Positions 37,201-49,900 of a DNA stretch of 64,000 nucleotides are shown here, one piece after another. Position 1 is the first letter of the stretch. Every line of letters begins with the position of its first letter. The notes beneath the pieces are model-generated. The model was given only the letters and a program-made list of their open reading frames with translations, was not told where the DNA came from and searched no databases. This DNA is from Tetranychus cinnabarinus (taxonomy: Eukaryota; Arthropoda; Arachnida; Trombidiformes; Tetranychidae). The translations under genes and the position numbers were made by a program. Location of the stretch: assembly GCA_022266195.1 (NCBI GenBank), contig WHVY01000002.1, positions 3,053,001 through 3,117,000 of the forward strand. The letters are read 5' to 3'.

Positions 37201-40200
37201 ATATTTTACTCCCAGTAATCGTAATTTGCATAACAGAAGGAAATGTTAAAAGCTTTATTCAAGGTCTACTAATTAGTCATTAACCATTCAATATTCCTTT
37301 CAAAGAGTACAATGTCAGGGTTTATTTAGTAAAAGCAGAAACCTGATAACTAACCTGCCAAATGAATAGAATGGTGAAGGGAAACAATGAATATCAATTC
37401 TGAATCAGAGATTGAAAATCAGATACAAAATTCGTTCACTTTAAAGGTTGACGTTCAAGTACTAAATGCAGAGCTGGGAATCGAGCTGGAATCTGAATTA
37501 AAAGTGATTCGTTATCTACTAATTATCATCCGAACTTTGGATAATATCTTTCATGATCAGTCTTGGAAATGACTAGATATAACTGTGAGAATTCTTATGT
37601 AATCAATTCTAATATGTGAAGAGAAAAGCTCAGTTCAGATTAAATCTCATTTTATGTTTATCGTTATCAGAACCTTTGAAGTTTAATTAATCATCCAACC
37701 TCCAACCATTTCCAGCTAACAGTAAGTTAGGAACTAAATAAACTGAACCTCAGATTGAAGCTGTGCTGGGAGTTGAGCTGGGAGTGTAATAGGCAGTTGA
37801 AATGCATTGTGTTTGAGTTAAAAGTGCTGATGAGTAAATTGTTATCAAAAGGATGATAAAATTTTTGTGCTTCCCAATGTTATGATGGATTGCTTTTTAT
37901 CTAGGTCAAGATGAATGCTGAAAAGCCAATCTAAGATAGAATGAAATTTCATCATTAAATTTGATGAATCGTTGTCTAATTAAATTTGAAGTTTAGCTAA
38001 TTGTTTATCCCCAGATGAATAATGATGCACTGAATCGGTAAGTTGAAATTCAAGAACAACTTATTGATAATTTATCCTCCCTGAATAGAGTTTAATTTGG
38101 AACAGAATAGGGAGCCAAAATTTTGAATCTTTTGTTATTCAAAGTGTTTCAATAATTTCCATACAATTTGATATTTTTTTCTCTTCCTTTTCCAACGTCA
38201 TCATCAAAGCAAAGTTTTCTCAATGAACAATAAATGGCGGAACAAGGAAAAGAAAAAGAAATCATTGAGATTGATGATAAAAGAATCATGATAACCATGG
38301 CAGAATAGAAGCAAAAGTTCAAGGATTTTCACGTTGGATGTAAACAATGAGAATATAAAAATTTAATAATTTTCAAATGAGTTCAAGGATTTTCATTTAA
38401 GTTTTCACTTTCATCAAATCAATTTATCATGAAAAAAGGAGAAGAAAAAAACAAGAAATTTTATTCCGCCACTTTATCGTTAATCACAGAATTAGAAGAA
38501 AAAGATTGAACCCAAATACCTAAATATAATCACAGAGTAAATTAGAACTGAAAAGATTAATATAGCATGAAAAAAAAGACTAATGTCCAACATTAATGAG
38601 AATATTATTCATTAGAGAAAATTTACGATATTTTCTCCTCCCAGTCAATAATTCTTTGCTTCCAACATCAACTGGGAATTTGAATGTCAACTCCATGTTT
38701 ATCATCACTCCCCGTCACGTCAACTTTAATTATTAGTTTACCCATGATTCAATCAGTTGATTCAATTTATTGGCCATCAAGTTGCAAGGTTGATCCAATA
38801 AACAGAAATATGAATTGCAGGAAATTCAATTTTTCCCTCTTTAGACGATTAAATTTGCAACAAAATTTCAAAACATAAACTTGCTTTATGCTGGGAGTTG
38901 AAATGATATCAAAGTAATAACGATAAATTTCTTATTCTAAATGATGCAAAATATTCTAGCTTAAATATTTCAACATTTAGTCGATTCAGGAAACTGAAAA
39001 TTTCCATTCTCACCATGGATTCAGGTTTGCATTTTTTTCTCGTTGCCTTTATCATCACATCAACTGTTACAAGTTAATTTACATAATCTGAACGTAATCT
39101 GTGCTGAAAATTCAATTAACTTTGTTAGTCTTTTTTTCTCAATTTTCTGCCAATTGGGATTCCATAATAATGTATTCACAATTGTTGACTCAACAGGGCG
39201 TTTCAAAAAGCATAATGAGCTGAATAGAAGAGAAAGCAAGAAATGAAATGAAATCAGGTGAACCATTTAGTTGAAGTTAATCTGTTGTGCAATTAGAGTA
39301 AAATCTTTTCCAATCATTTCAAGGTTCATCAAGTTTTGAGTAAAGTGAAAATTTCAGAACTTTTTGTTTTCTCTTTAATATTGTTTTAAGAATTTTTTAT
39401 TCGAAAAATTGGGTCAAAGCAAAAATTAACCTTTTTTCCATGGGAAATTTCGCTAAAGTTTCCAATTGAATTGAGTTTTTTTCAAATTAATTCAATCATT
39501 AAAAAAGGTGAAAATTCAGATGGAAACAACTGGAAACGTCATTGAATCTCAACATTTGTTTATTAAACTTGAAGTTGACCTTTTCAATGCTAACCAATGG
39601 TAAACAAATGAATATTCAAAGTAAATGTAATTTAATAGAGGTTAACATTTACCATTGATTGATGAGCCAATGTTGAATTATCATACGGTCTATAGGATTA
39701 ACTGAATGTTGAAGGCTAATTAATTGGAAATGCAATAGAAAAAGTTTCATTTAATTCAATTGCAATAGAAATGAAAATGCATTTGTTTCTCTTTTTACAT
39801 TTCAGGTGAAAAATGAGTTGACTAAAGAATGCAATGATAGAATTGCACAGAAAAAGCAAAACAATGAAAAGCCATAAATAACATGAACTTTTCATCGATA
39901 ATGAGTCGAATGTAATTGCCATGAGATAAAAAACGCAACCTTGAAATCGATATCGAAATTTTTCAGAATCTGAGAGAAGATCGAAAGCAAAGAAAAGAAA
40001 CTTTTTTCGTCTGTTCAGTTCGAAATGAAACTTGCTGAAAAATGAGAATCTGGATTTGTTTTGATTTTTTTCTCTTCGAACCCAATCAGGTTGAAATTCA
40101 ATCTTGCAAATCCATTCAAATCTTGTTTGGAAAACGCGAAAATTTTGAAGACGAATATACATCTTTTCATCAATTTTTGTTGTTCATTGAAACTTTTGGA

Positions 40201-42337
40201 GCTTTGATAGATTTGTTTACTTATCCTTGAATTTGCAGAGAAAGTGTCGAGATTTGCTTTCACTTGTTTTAAATTACATTTTCTGTCCATAATTTAATCG
40301 AGCAATCATCAATCAGGAATCAAATTTATTCTCATCTTGTTTATCCATTTTTGTCTTTAGCCACCAGTGAGACAATGATAATGTTACTTGAAACTATTGA
40401 GACTAGAAAATGGCTTTTTCTTCTTTGTTCAGTCAGATGAATCTGTTTGATAAATGTTTGTCTGACAGAGCAACATGTGTGTAAAGGGAAAAATTGTTGT
40501 TGTATGAAAGCTCTCATCATTAATTCAATAAAAAAGTTATTTTCATCGCAAAAGCCTTTTGATGTAAATATTTGACGAACCTAAGCAAACTCAATTTTGT
40601 CAGGTCAATGCAACAATTTCATTCAGTAAATCAATAAAATATGAAGAAAGCAGAGCAATTAGTTTATAATTAGCAAAAGTTTCTCTTCTAATATACCATA
40701 AATTTTCTCATTAATTTCGAGGAAAAAAAGTTCCGAGCCTACAATTGCACACCTTGAAATCAAACCATTTCGATGAATGATTTAAAACAATTCTCGAGAC
40801 AATTGGCATTTGTACTCATCAGGTGTTGAAGTGGCCGATTTGAATGAATAATAAAACATGAATTTTCTCGACTTTTCCGAGATCCTGTTGCTCTCTGATC
40901 ACGAATCATCTGGAAGTTTCATTCCTTTTAACTTTTCATTTAGATGGCCTGAGGCTAGAGTTAATCTCGATTCCAGAAAATGACAGAGTTGCTCAAATTA
41001 AACTTGAAAATTGGTAAACATTATTTATTTGCATCTGTTGAGCACGAATTTAATCAAATAATCATCAGTGAATCTAGCAGTAACAAAAGGACCGAGTTAT
41101 TCAGATAAACCAAAAAATATTCTTTCGATGCAAAGAATCAAGAAAACCATCAAAAATGAACGAAATCCAGAAGAGCTATCAATGCGAAACTAGCTTTGCA
41201 ATTGAGAGAAATTCAAGAGTTTAAAGGAAATCGTTTTTGAATTTGTCGTAAATTTTCAATTGTTAGACAATAAATCATCTAATTTGAATTGCAAGAATTG
41301 ATTGATGATATTTACAGATGAATAAAGTTGAATGAAGGCTATAAATATCAATTGAGTTTACTAGAAGCGTTTGAAGATGAAAAATCAATTTCGACCTCTT
41401 CTAATGGAGATTGATTTGTAAAAAGATTTTACGCAAATTTAATATGAATAAAGTTAAGGTTTGGAGTAAAAAATGACAAATTCATTGATATTTAATGGTT
41501 TCACGTTTTATTTGGTGCTTTTATTTACACACTTGTACAACTTGCATCAATCAATGCTGTGAATAATGATGAAAAATGTTGAATAACATTGCAAAAGCAA
41601 ATAAAAGTTGAACTTGGAATTGAACTTTGCCAATGATAAGAAGTTTATCCAAAGTGATTTATAGAGATTTGTTTGCACAAATTAACCTTCGTTCAGGCCA
41701 ATGACACTGACCTTAGTTCTGAAACCTTTGCAATTACTAGACTTTCAGGGTTAAAGGTATTATAAAAGCTATGAATATTCATAAATGATGAATCTTTATC
41801 AACTTATCTAGAAATTGAGAGAAACGACAAAAAAAGCATTTCAATATTGATATACTTTATATAAGAGGATAAAAGTTGCTCTTTTCAATAATAATGATTA
41901 TAATAATTTTATTGCACTTCAATTGCAGTCTAATTGAAATGTTTACATTGGACAAGAGCATTTCAACTTGAAAGGGAGTGAAATGAACAAAAAACAAATT
42001 CTCAACCTTGAATAGTAATTATTCATTTAACTTTGCAGTGTTGATACCGATTCAATTAGCAAATGAATAATTATTTGCTCAAGTATGATTAAGAGAAACC
42101 TTTTTATTTTAACATTTAATTTGCTATTCAAGGTAACCCGGTTATTGACTCATCAAGTGGTTATGAAAAGTGTAAAAATTTAGAGTTCAATTAGCAATTG
42201 AATTATCTTTTTTGAGCCTTCATTAAGCTTCAACTGTGAAGTTTGTTGTTAATTATGAATATTTGTCTTCTTCATTTGAAGTCTTTTGTATTTAAATGCA
42301 TTTAACTTTTCTTTGTTTTCTTGTTCACTATTTTTAG
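28286..42337. other. Non-coding stretch, possibly one large intron of the GTPase gene
   Basis: About 14 kb of AT-rich sequence with many GATGAT/CATCAT and homopurine/homopyrimidine patches and only short, unconserved frames. No RNA gene, long repeat or recognisable protein was seen. It is bounded by a strong donor at its left edge and a good acceptor at its right edge on the plus strand. Confidence 0.4.
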
Positions 42338-42458
42338 CTGCAAGAGTAGAGTTGGTTGGAACACGAAACAACGAAGAAAGGTGTTTACAATTATTTCGGT
42401 TTCTTGGAACAACGAGATTTGATTCTTTTGCTGATCTAACAGTGCCAATTGGTTAACT
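42338..42458 (+). other. 5' untranslated exon segment of the GTPase gene
   Basis: A long pyrimidine tract ending in CACTATTTTTAG (AG at 42336-42337) precedes this 121-nt segment, which runs into the GTPase start codon. No long frame precedes the ATG. It fits an internal acceptor placing the 5' leader on a distant exon. Confidence 0.5.
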
Positions 42459-43538
42459 ATGCCAAGCCATTTACCTTCACTTGGTAGGTTGAGTTCAACC
42501 CATTCGGAAGGGAAAGGGAATTTTCACATAAAAATTGTTGTCCTGGGTTCACCTCGAGTGGGCAAAACGGCCATTGTCAGTCAATTTCTTTACTCGCATT
42601 TTCCCGAGTCTTATATTGCCACGGTTGATCAGCTTCATCGAGCCGAGTATGAAGTCAAAGGCTTTGGTCCTTTAATATTGGACATTTTGGATACTTCGGG
42701 ATCCCACGAGTTTCCCGTTATGAAGAAACTTGCCATTGAAAGTGCAGATGCCTTTTTACTCGTCTTTTCATTGACCGATTCAGAATCCTTTGAAGAGGTT
42801 AGGCGACTTCGTGATGAAATTATTGCAACAAAAAAGTGTAAAGCAGCAGAAGCCAATGCAGCAACAATGGCTTCAGTCAATCCCAATGCTAGCCACAACA
42901 CTAGTCCAAGTTACACTCAACCTCACGTCGGCCCCAACTTGACCAACCTTGTAAACAACAGACTTTGCCATGAAAGTTACAACTCTTGTTTAATCCCTCA
43001 AAACAGAGGTCGTCATCATAGTATCAACCCGATAATCAACAATAACAATTATTGTCACAATAACGATAGACTAGATAATATTTACTTCAACCATGGAAGC
43101 TATTTACCAGGAATCAATGAAAAGGTCAAAAATTCGTCTTTTAACTCTGGCACTTTGGATCGATTGCAAACCTATGGTTATGAAGATGAGGAAAACTCTT
43201 TGCATGAGTCAAGTTTCCTCGAGTCAGTTAAACTACCGCCTATTGTGGTTGCTGCAAACAAATGTGATCTCGATTCAATGAGAGTCATCAAGAGAGAGTT
43301 GACTGAAACCATTGTCACCATTGACTGGGAAAATGGTTACGTTGAATCATCGGCTAAAGACGACTTTAACATTAGCTCAATATTTCAACAGCTAATGGTT
43401 CAAATAGGTGTGCCTTACAAGATTGGCTCAGTTATTGGTAACCCAAAGATTAGACGGAAATCGCTTCCCGCTTATCCAACAAGTCCAGCTCTTCGTGATA
43501 AAGTAACACCTAAACGAAACAGTTGTGCCGTCTCATAG
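42459..43538 (+). CDS. RASD/Dexras-like Ras-family small GTPase with large G-domain insertion
   Basis: A single uninterrupted frame of 359 aa encodes a Ras-superfamily GTPase. P-loop GSPRVGKT is at residues 30-37, the switch I Thr about 55 (YIATVDQ), G3 DTSG at 78-81, G4 NKCD at 267-270 and G5 ESSAK at 296-300. The C-terminus CAVS is a CAAX box that predicts farnesylation and membrane attachment; a basic region (KIRRKS, TPKRNS) precedes it. The DTSGxHxFP motif and the following LVFSLxxxxSFEEVxRLR segment resemble RASD1/RASD2 (Dexras1/Rhes). The residue at the Ras Gln61 position is Ser82, so intrinsic or GAP-driven hydrolysis may be weak. Residues about 130-260 form an Asn/His/Ser-rich insertion between G3 and G4, far longer than usual. 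The start is the first in-frame ATG after an intron-like acceptor at 42337/42338. AATAAA hexamers follow at 43874 and 43925. The assignment to the RASD group rather than another divergent Ras group is moderately sure. Confidence 0.9.
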   Translation: MPSHLPSLGRLSSTHSEGKGNFHIKIVVLGSPRVGKTAIVSQFLYSHFPESYIATVDQLHRAEYEVKGFGPLILDILDTSGSHEFPVMKKLAIESADAFLLVFSLTDSESFEEVRRLRDEIIATKKCKAAEANAATMASVNPNASHNTSPSYTQPHVGPNLTNLVNNRLCHESYNSCLIPQNRGRHHSINPIINNNNYCHNNDRLDNIYFNHGSYLPGINEKVKNSSFNSGTLDRLQTYGYEDEENSLHESSFLESVKLPPIVVAANKCDLDSMRVIKRELTETIVTIDWENGYVESSAKDDFNISSIFQQLMVQIGVPYKIGSVIGNPKIRRKSLPAYPTSPALRDKVTPKRNSCAVS

Positions 43539-43873
43539 CTCTAACTGAAGGGTACAAACCCAGTCAAACCCAGTCACTTGTTGGATGCACGACCTTTGAA
43601 AGTCAAATCAGGATAAGGAAGCAATTGAAACGAAAATCGAACGAACGAAAATTACGAAAACGAATACAATTTTTTCTCTATTTTTTCCTTTCCTCCAAAC
43701 ACTCTTTGATTCAATCTATTTAAACACATTTTAATCAATCGAAAATTGAGTTTGAAGAATCCAAAATTATCCAAAATTGAACTTTTTTATCCTGTAAATC
43801 AGTTGTAATCTTGAAATTTTGAAAATTGTATTGAAAAGTTGAGAAAAAAGTTGAGGTAGCCAATGAACTTATC

Positions 43874-43930
43874 AATAAATGAACGAAAGATATTCAATTA
43901 TTTTTTCTTCTTTCGTTCAGTGAAAATAAA
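43874..43930 (+). promoter_or_regulatory. Polyadenylation hexamers downstream of the GTPase gene
   Basis: AATAAA occurs at 43874-43879 and again at 43925-43930, about 340-390 nt past the stop codon. T-rich sequence lies nearby. Either could set the 3' end. Confidence 0.4.
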
Positions 43931-44664
43931 AATATTCATCGAGATCTTATTCATGTAGATGGATTGAATGAATGAGAAAAAACTTTTTAATTGTTCAAGT
44001 TTACTTTGAGAACATAATCAATCAACTTCTTGATTCTGTAGAGTTGAAATTCATTTCTTCTTTTTCTCTTCGCAAAACTTTTCTCATTCATAAAATCGAA
44101 CCATGTATTATTAGTTCATTGAATGATGGAGATAATTGGCAAGTTCAATTCAATGGGTAATCATTCATGGAACCACTGAATGGAAGAGAAATGTTTTTAT
44201 TATACATTTATTTCCAATCCTTTGCCTCATCTATTGATTATAATAGAGTTGATTACAATTGTACCATGAAGAAGAAAAAAAATGTGTATATTAAAACTAT
44301 TCTGTATCTAATTAAAGGTATAATAAAACTATAATTCTTGCCAAGTTTCATCTTTCATGTTATTAATTGGAGGTAAAGATGATGTGAAAAGATATGAATT
44401 GAACAACACGGAATATCATTTAAAAGTTTTTATTCGTCAACATTTATCACGCCATTTTCATGGATAATTGCAATTCAACAGCTAATATCAAAACTAAAAT
44501 GATAATTCAAAGTTTCTATTGACGCAAATTTTTGCTCGTTTTTATCGCTTTTCAATTCATCCTTTAATTAACACTTTTTATAGTTTCAAGTTTGAAACTT
44601 TTACATTGCATTGAGTTGATTTGATGAAACGCGAAATATTTATGACAGATTAGTAAAATATCTG
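43931..44664. other. Intergenic stretch, nothing recognised
   Basis: AT-rich sequence past the GTPase polyadenylation hexamers with only chance frames. Another hexamer-like AATAAAACT lies near 44325. Confidence 0.4.
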
Positions 44665-45056
44665 ACAAGGGAGGTACCCGAGGTCATCCGAACCGATTTC
44701 AATGATTAGTGTGTCATTGAATTCGTCTTATTAAAAACAATATAGTTCGTCTTCTTTTGAGTAGCAAATGGACAGAAGGGCCGAAAAGCGCCATTTATTG
44801 TCTATCGCTATGCATAGATCAATGTGAAAGCAATAATATGAACTTATTGCGATGAGCCTTTTTGTTTCACTCATTTTGTTTTGTATGCTCTTTAGCATAC
44901 TTTACATATAAAAAATTGAATTTTGATTCTTTTTTTCTCGTTAATCTTTAATTTGCTACCCGAAAGATTTTGAGACAGTTAAACACTCATAAAGCTTAAT
45001 TGGTTTATGATAAAAATATTAACTTTTATTCGGATGACCTCGGGTACTTCCCTCGT
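44665..45056. mobile_element. 392-bp inverted-repeat element between the GTPase and adhesion genes
   Basis: ACAAGGGAGGTACCCGAGGT at the left is mirrored at the right as ACGAGGGAAGTACCCGAGGT, each followed by CATCCGA. The terminal ACRAGGGA motif is shared with the elements at 11196 and 17791. There is no coding capacity. Confidence 0.75.
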
Positions 45057-46997
45057 GAGTATTGATGCATGAAGAATGATAACATGAATCTAATTTTATC
45101 TCATTTTGCGTTCAATATAAGCTCTTCGAATTGAAACGTCATAAATATACAAGATTTTCTTGGATTGACTGGGAAGGCTTTTTGTTTATCATTGAACAAG
45201 TAACTCCATCTGATAATAACACTAAGAGTTAAGGTACAATCGAAAAAAGGTCAAATTCATTTTATTGGATCCGCCTATTCATCTGGAATTTAAGACTTTC
45301 AGAATCTTATCGGTTTGACTAATTTAGTTCAATTTCTTTCGTCAAGCAAAAAGTAACCAAAAACTCATCTAATCAGTTTCAAATATTATGAATAACGAAA
45401 TTCATCTATTAATGAAGAGTGAAAATCGTTGGTAGACAAATAGTGTAGATAAACTATTGAAAATGAAATTCAGTTTCTCAATGGCGACTGTACTTTCTTT
45501 GAAAATTGCGCACTTGGATTGCTTTGTGCAAGAAATTGACTAAAGAGCCATCTATTGGCTTTTCTTCGAACATCATTTCAAAATTATACCTAGTTTTGGA
45601 AAATGAAGATAGGTGGTGCTGCTTTAATTTAAGTGATTGCTGTTTTTGGATACAGATTACATTTTTGAATCGAGAATATATAATAAATTAGTGTTGTTCC
45701 GATTTTGATTATTCGATGGACAAAACCAATCATAGGAACGAAACCATACATCGAGCATGATTTTTTGTATGGTCAGAACTGCGTAAAGCGTAAACAAATC
45801 GACCTCCACTTCAAAATTTTGACGATTAAAAAGATGAAACCGCTCTTTTCAAGAGTGCCTCACGTTATATACGAATATAACTTGACTTTGCAATTAAAGC
45901 ACATTTATTCCTGAATCCGAAAACTTTGGCCTGCAAGTTTGTTTGATGATTAATGCTTAATATCATGCAATCATTAAAACCTTATCAAATCTTTGAGGCA
46001 ATCATGTAAAACTAGTTGCTAACTGTTAACTCTATGCAAATTGCTATTCATTTAAATCAATTTCTGATCGATTGATCGATGAGCAACTGATCATAATTGA
46101 AACAACGTTAATATAAGTGAATAAATATTGAATGCAATTAACATTTTTTATCAAAATATCGCGAAATAAATGAGACACTGAATAATCGACCTGAAAGCGT
46201 AAAATTTATTCGTAAATAGAGTCATCTGTTGTTCGAAACAGAATTGCAGATAAAAAACAAAAAAGTGAATTCACTTGTTTGATGAGATCAGACAAAAAAA
46301 GAGACATTTAAAAATGATGATAAATGTGGTGAAATGTATCATGATTTGACCACACAAAGAGGTGCCTTGAGGTGAACAAAAATTCAAGGGCAGCAGCATT
46401 TGCGTTATTTGGACAGCATTTAAATGATTAAGGCAGACGAAGAAGAATGAGCATGAATGAAATGGCGATGAAATGTGAGGCACTTTTTGAAGAAAAATGA
46501 AGAAAAAAGAAGAAGCCAAATATTTGTTTTTTTTCACACCAACCAAACACTCATGTCATTTTGAAGTGCGTCCTGTAAGTGTCCGTGAAGAGAAGAAAAG
46601 GTGGAAAAAAGAATGATGACCAAAAATTCTCTTCACCATTGGTCAGTTGAAAAAAGGGATGAATCTTGCTGCATTCAAGCAACTTGTCGACTTGAAGGGA
46701 TTGAGGGTCAAAACAAAACGTTGGACGGATCTTAATAGAGTGACAAGAACTTTTGAAAAATGTTTGTCAATTTTTACATGTAAAGAGAAGAGACTTTGGA
46801 TGATAAAGAGAGCATAAAAGGGATAAAATTTTTCGATTTTTTGCGTTTTCGTTCTTGTTAAAAATTCTCTTTTGGATAACGGTTTTCCTTCTCTTCCTTC
46901 TCAATATCAATTTGACCATATTTATATCAATTACAAGAGGGTGAGAAAGGCAAGAATAAAAGTTATAACAATTATCATTATTATAAATTAATGAGTA
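45057..46997. other. Convergent 3' region between the two genes
   Basis: No supported gene. TTTATT at 46205-46210 (AATAAA on the minus strand) is the first exact hexamer noted below the adhesion gene stop, which would imply a 3' untranslated region of about 0.8 kb. Confidence 0.35.
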
Positions 46998-49900
46998 TTA
47001 AACTAGATGACCAAGCGGTGAGCTGTTGATGAATAATGGTTCCTCGTTAATCATTGGTAAAAATGAAGCCAGATTGATGCTTCTTAATGGAGGCACTGGA
47101 GGTATGTTGATGCACTGAAACAGAAAAGTGAAACAGGGAGAGAAAAGAGAATTAATACAACATGGAAAAGAAAATGAAAAATGAATCGTTTTGTTGCTCA
47201 TTAATAACATTAATATGTACAGGGCTATTCAATTACTTTGCTAATTTTGTCTTTTTTCCAGTTTATTTCAAATCTATTAATGTACTGACCATTCATCTGT
47301 GCACAAATTATTCAAACTTTTAAAGTTTATTTCTTTTCAAATTCCGCCTTCGATATTTCATCAGCAAAAAGTCATTAATTTTTCCACTTAATTTTCAAGT
47401 TTTAATTTGTATGATTGCAATGAATCGATAATGAGATTTTTGCTCATTTTTGCAACTCAAGAATGAAAAATTGGGAAAAAGAAATGAAGTTTTGCAAAGA
47501 ATGCAATTCAGATATTTAGCGATTCATTGAAATCGAAGAAATGAAAGCATCGAAACTTTGTTTCAATCAAGTTCTGGTTTTATCTTGAAATGAGTTTCTG
47601 TTTAAGCCTTGATTTGCTTCGAGATTTGAGGTGAAAAATTGATGAGCAAAAGTCGAACCAAAAACAGAGTTTGATGATTTTGTCAATCAACTGTTGCGAC
47701 AATTTTACTCTTTTTTCTGAGAAAATTTTCTCTTCTAGCTAAAGAATTTTCGTTGCATCGATTGGAGAATATCTGAAAAGTCGCTTGGAAGGAAAATTGT
47801 GCCTGATGACTTGAAATTTTCATCAATATTTTTCTCTGTTTAATGGAAAAGAGTGGAAATAATTTTGTTAAATAAATTATCATTACTTTATTTTCTTGGC
47901 CAAACATGGGTTGATAGTAGCTGGTTACATGATCCAGGGTATCATCAATCAGATAAGTGGACAGACTTTGATGAATGTTTCCATGCATGTAAGAATGGAT
48001 ATTAGGATGAATGTTTTGCTGGTTTCCATTTAATGTGTCACCCGGATTCATCTCCTGAAACAATGCGGTGAAAAAGAAAGTGAAGAAACAAGAGAAAAGG
48101 CGACAAATTAATTTATTTTCCCAAAAGACGATGAAATTAATTTGAAAGCAGCAAAATAATGAAATGATTAAACATGTTCGAGCAACAACGAAAAAGCAAA
48201 TTTTGTCCAAAAGTGAATAAAAGTTATAAATTGAAAGCAATTGAAAAGATGGACAAAATTGGAAAACCAGAAAACTAGGAGAAATGTTGAAATTGGAAAA
48301 GGAAATTGACTGGAAAAAAGTAAATTAAAGGCTTACCATATCATAATCGGTGTGACCCGAGTAAGCACCTTCACTGTGCTTCTCCTCATCAGAACCAGAT
48401 AAGGAAGTTTCATTTGGTCCATTAGTATAGCTTCCACCTGAACCGGAAGCTGGTGCATACATTTCAATGGTTGTTGGCTTGTTTGTGCTGGAACCATCAG
48501 CTTCTATGGATAAAGTTGAAGGCAAACAGAAATGGAAACAAAACATTTTAATCATTTGTTATCAACATGAGCAACCGTTAATTGCTGGTCATTTAACTTG
48601 ACCAAATGAGCCAAAATTGCCGGAAATATTGTTAATTTCGAATTCCATTTTTTAATGTTTTTTTTCTCTTTTCTCTATTAAAATTTTCTTCCCTTCGAAA
48701 AGCATGAAAACAAAAGCAACTTGAAACACTTTTCCCTGTTCATGAGAAACAATCTGATGAGAAAAGTTGAACCAGAAATTAACTTTATGGATTTGTTGTT
48801 TGGTTAACTATCATTTTCAAGTGAAAAATGGCTCGGAATGGTTTAGACAAAAGCAACCTGAATATGCATGTTTGCTGAATATCCATGAATGGAAATAATG
48901 AGAATAATTATCTTTGATGAAAGATTAAAATTCAGAGTTTTGTTATTTTTCGCTTTCAATTTGTTCCATTGCTGGGTGCAAGAAGAAGGAAAAAAACTCG
49001 AGAGTTATTTTTTCAAACAAAATGAATCTTTTCTCAGTTCTTTTGCTTACATCAATTATCATTCCTTGACATGAAATTGAACCTGATTTTTTTGTTCTCT
49101 TGCTCTTTACTCAACATTGTTGCTCATCAAAAAACATTGGATAAGATGAAACAACATCAACAACAGAAAGGATTTTAATTAATGGAAAATGGAGAAAAAA
49201 GTATGAAGAGAAAAAAAAGTAGCATTTAAATGAAATTCTCAAGTTATCTAAGTGTTATGAATTTGCAAGTTCAAGTGATGAGATTTCATGAAGCAAAAGA
49301 AAGGAGAAATTCAATTATCATTTTTTTCCATTCTATTCTTGATTCGCTGTTGAAAGGTTGAAAAGTGAGAGCGAAAAGGCTTAACTGAAAACAATAACAA
49401 TATTCAGTGAAAAAAGTGATAAATTCAATTGTGATGGTGTTCACTTGATTCAACATGGATTAGTTCATTTGAATTAAATTCTTGCAATTTACTTTTCTCT
49501 CTTCAACCTTGCCATGATTCCAACAGAGGGCATGTTGCAAGGCAAGAAATGCTACTTTTCCAGAAAAGAGGAAAAGGTTTGGAATTAATCTGAACAGAGA
49601 AAAATGAAAAGTCACAAAATCTCTAATGGTTATGATAATGAAGATGGAAAATTGTCGACATTTGAATCAGTCATGAATTGCTGTTAACAGTGGGAGTGAT
49701 AAAGGGTAAAGAATTTTCGACTTTTTTCTCTTTTCTCTTTCCTTCATTTCCCACTCTCTTCATCATCTTCATTATCATAAGGAAAACAATAAAACATGGA
49801 AAATGATCATTCTTGAAACTCGCTGGGAGTGAAAAGTTGAGAAGGAAATTTTTCTTGTTTTCCTTTTTTTCACCAAGTTTTCGCTTTTTGTTGACTTGCA

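Noticed and set aside
39716..40162. 148-codon minus-strand frame rich in Phe, Ser and Leu
   Set aside because: It lies in AT-rich non-coding sequence, has no recognisable domain, and overlaps other chance frames on both strands.
28286..42337. CRISPR-like or other regular arrays in the long non-coding stretch
   Set aside because: Repeats here are short GATGAT or A/T-rich runs without regular spacing, and the DNA is eukaryotic.
42635..42901. Minus-strand frame of 88 codons over the GTPase gene
   Set aside because: It is an antisense shadow of the strongly supported GTPase frame.
47683..48240. A single 185-residue minus-strand protein
   Set aside because: Only 47887-48054 fits as an exon of the adhesion gene by phase and splice sites; the rest is intron read-through.
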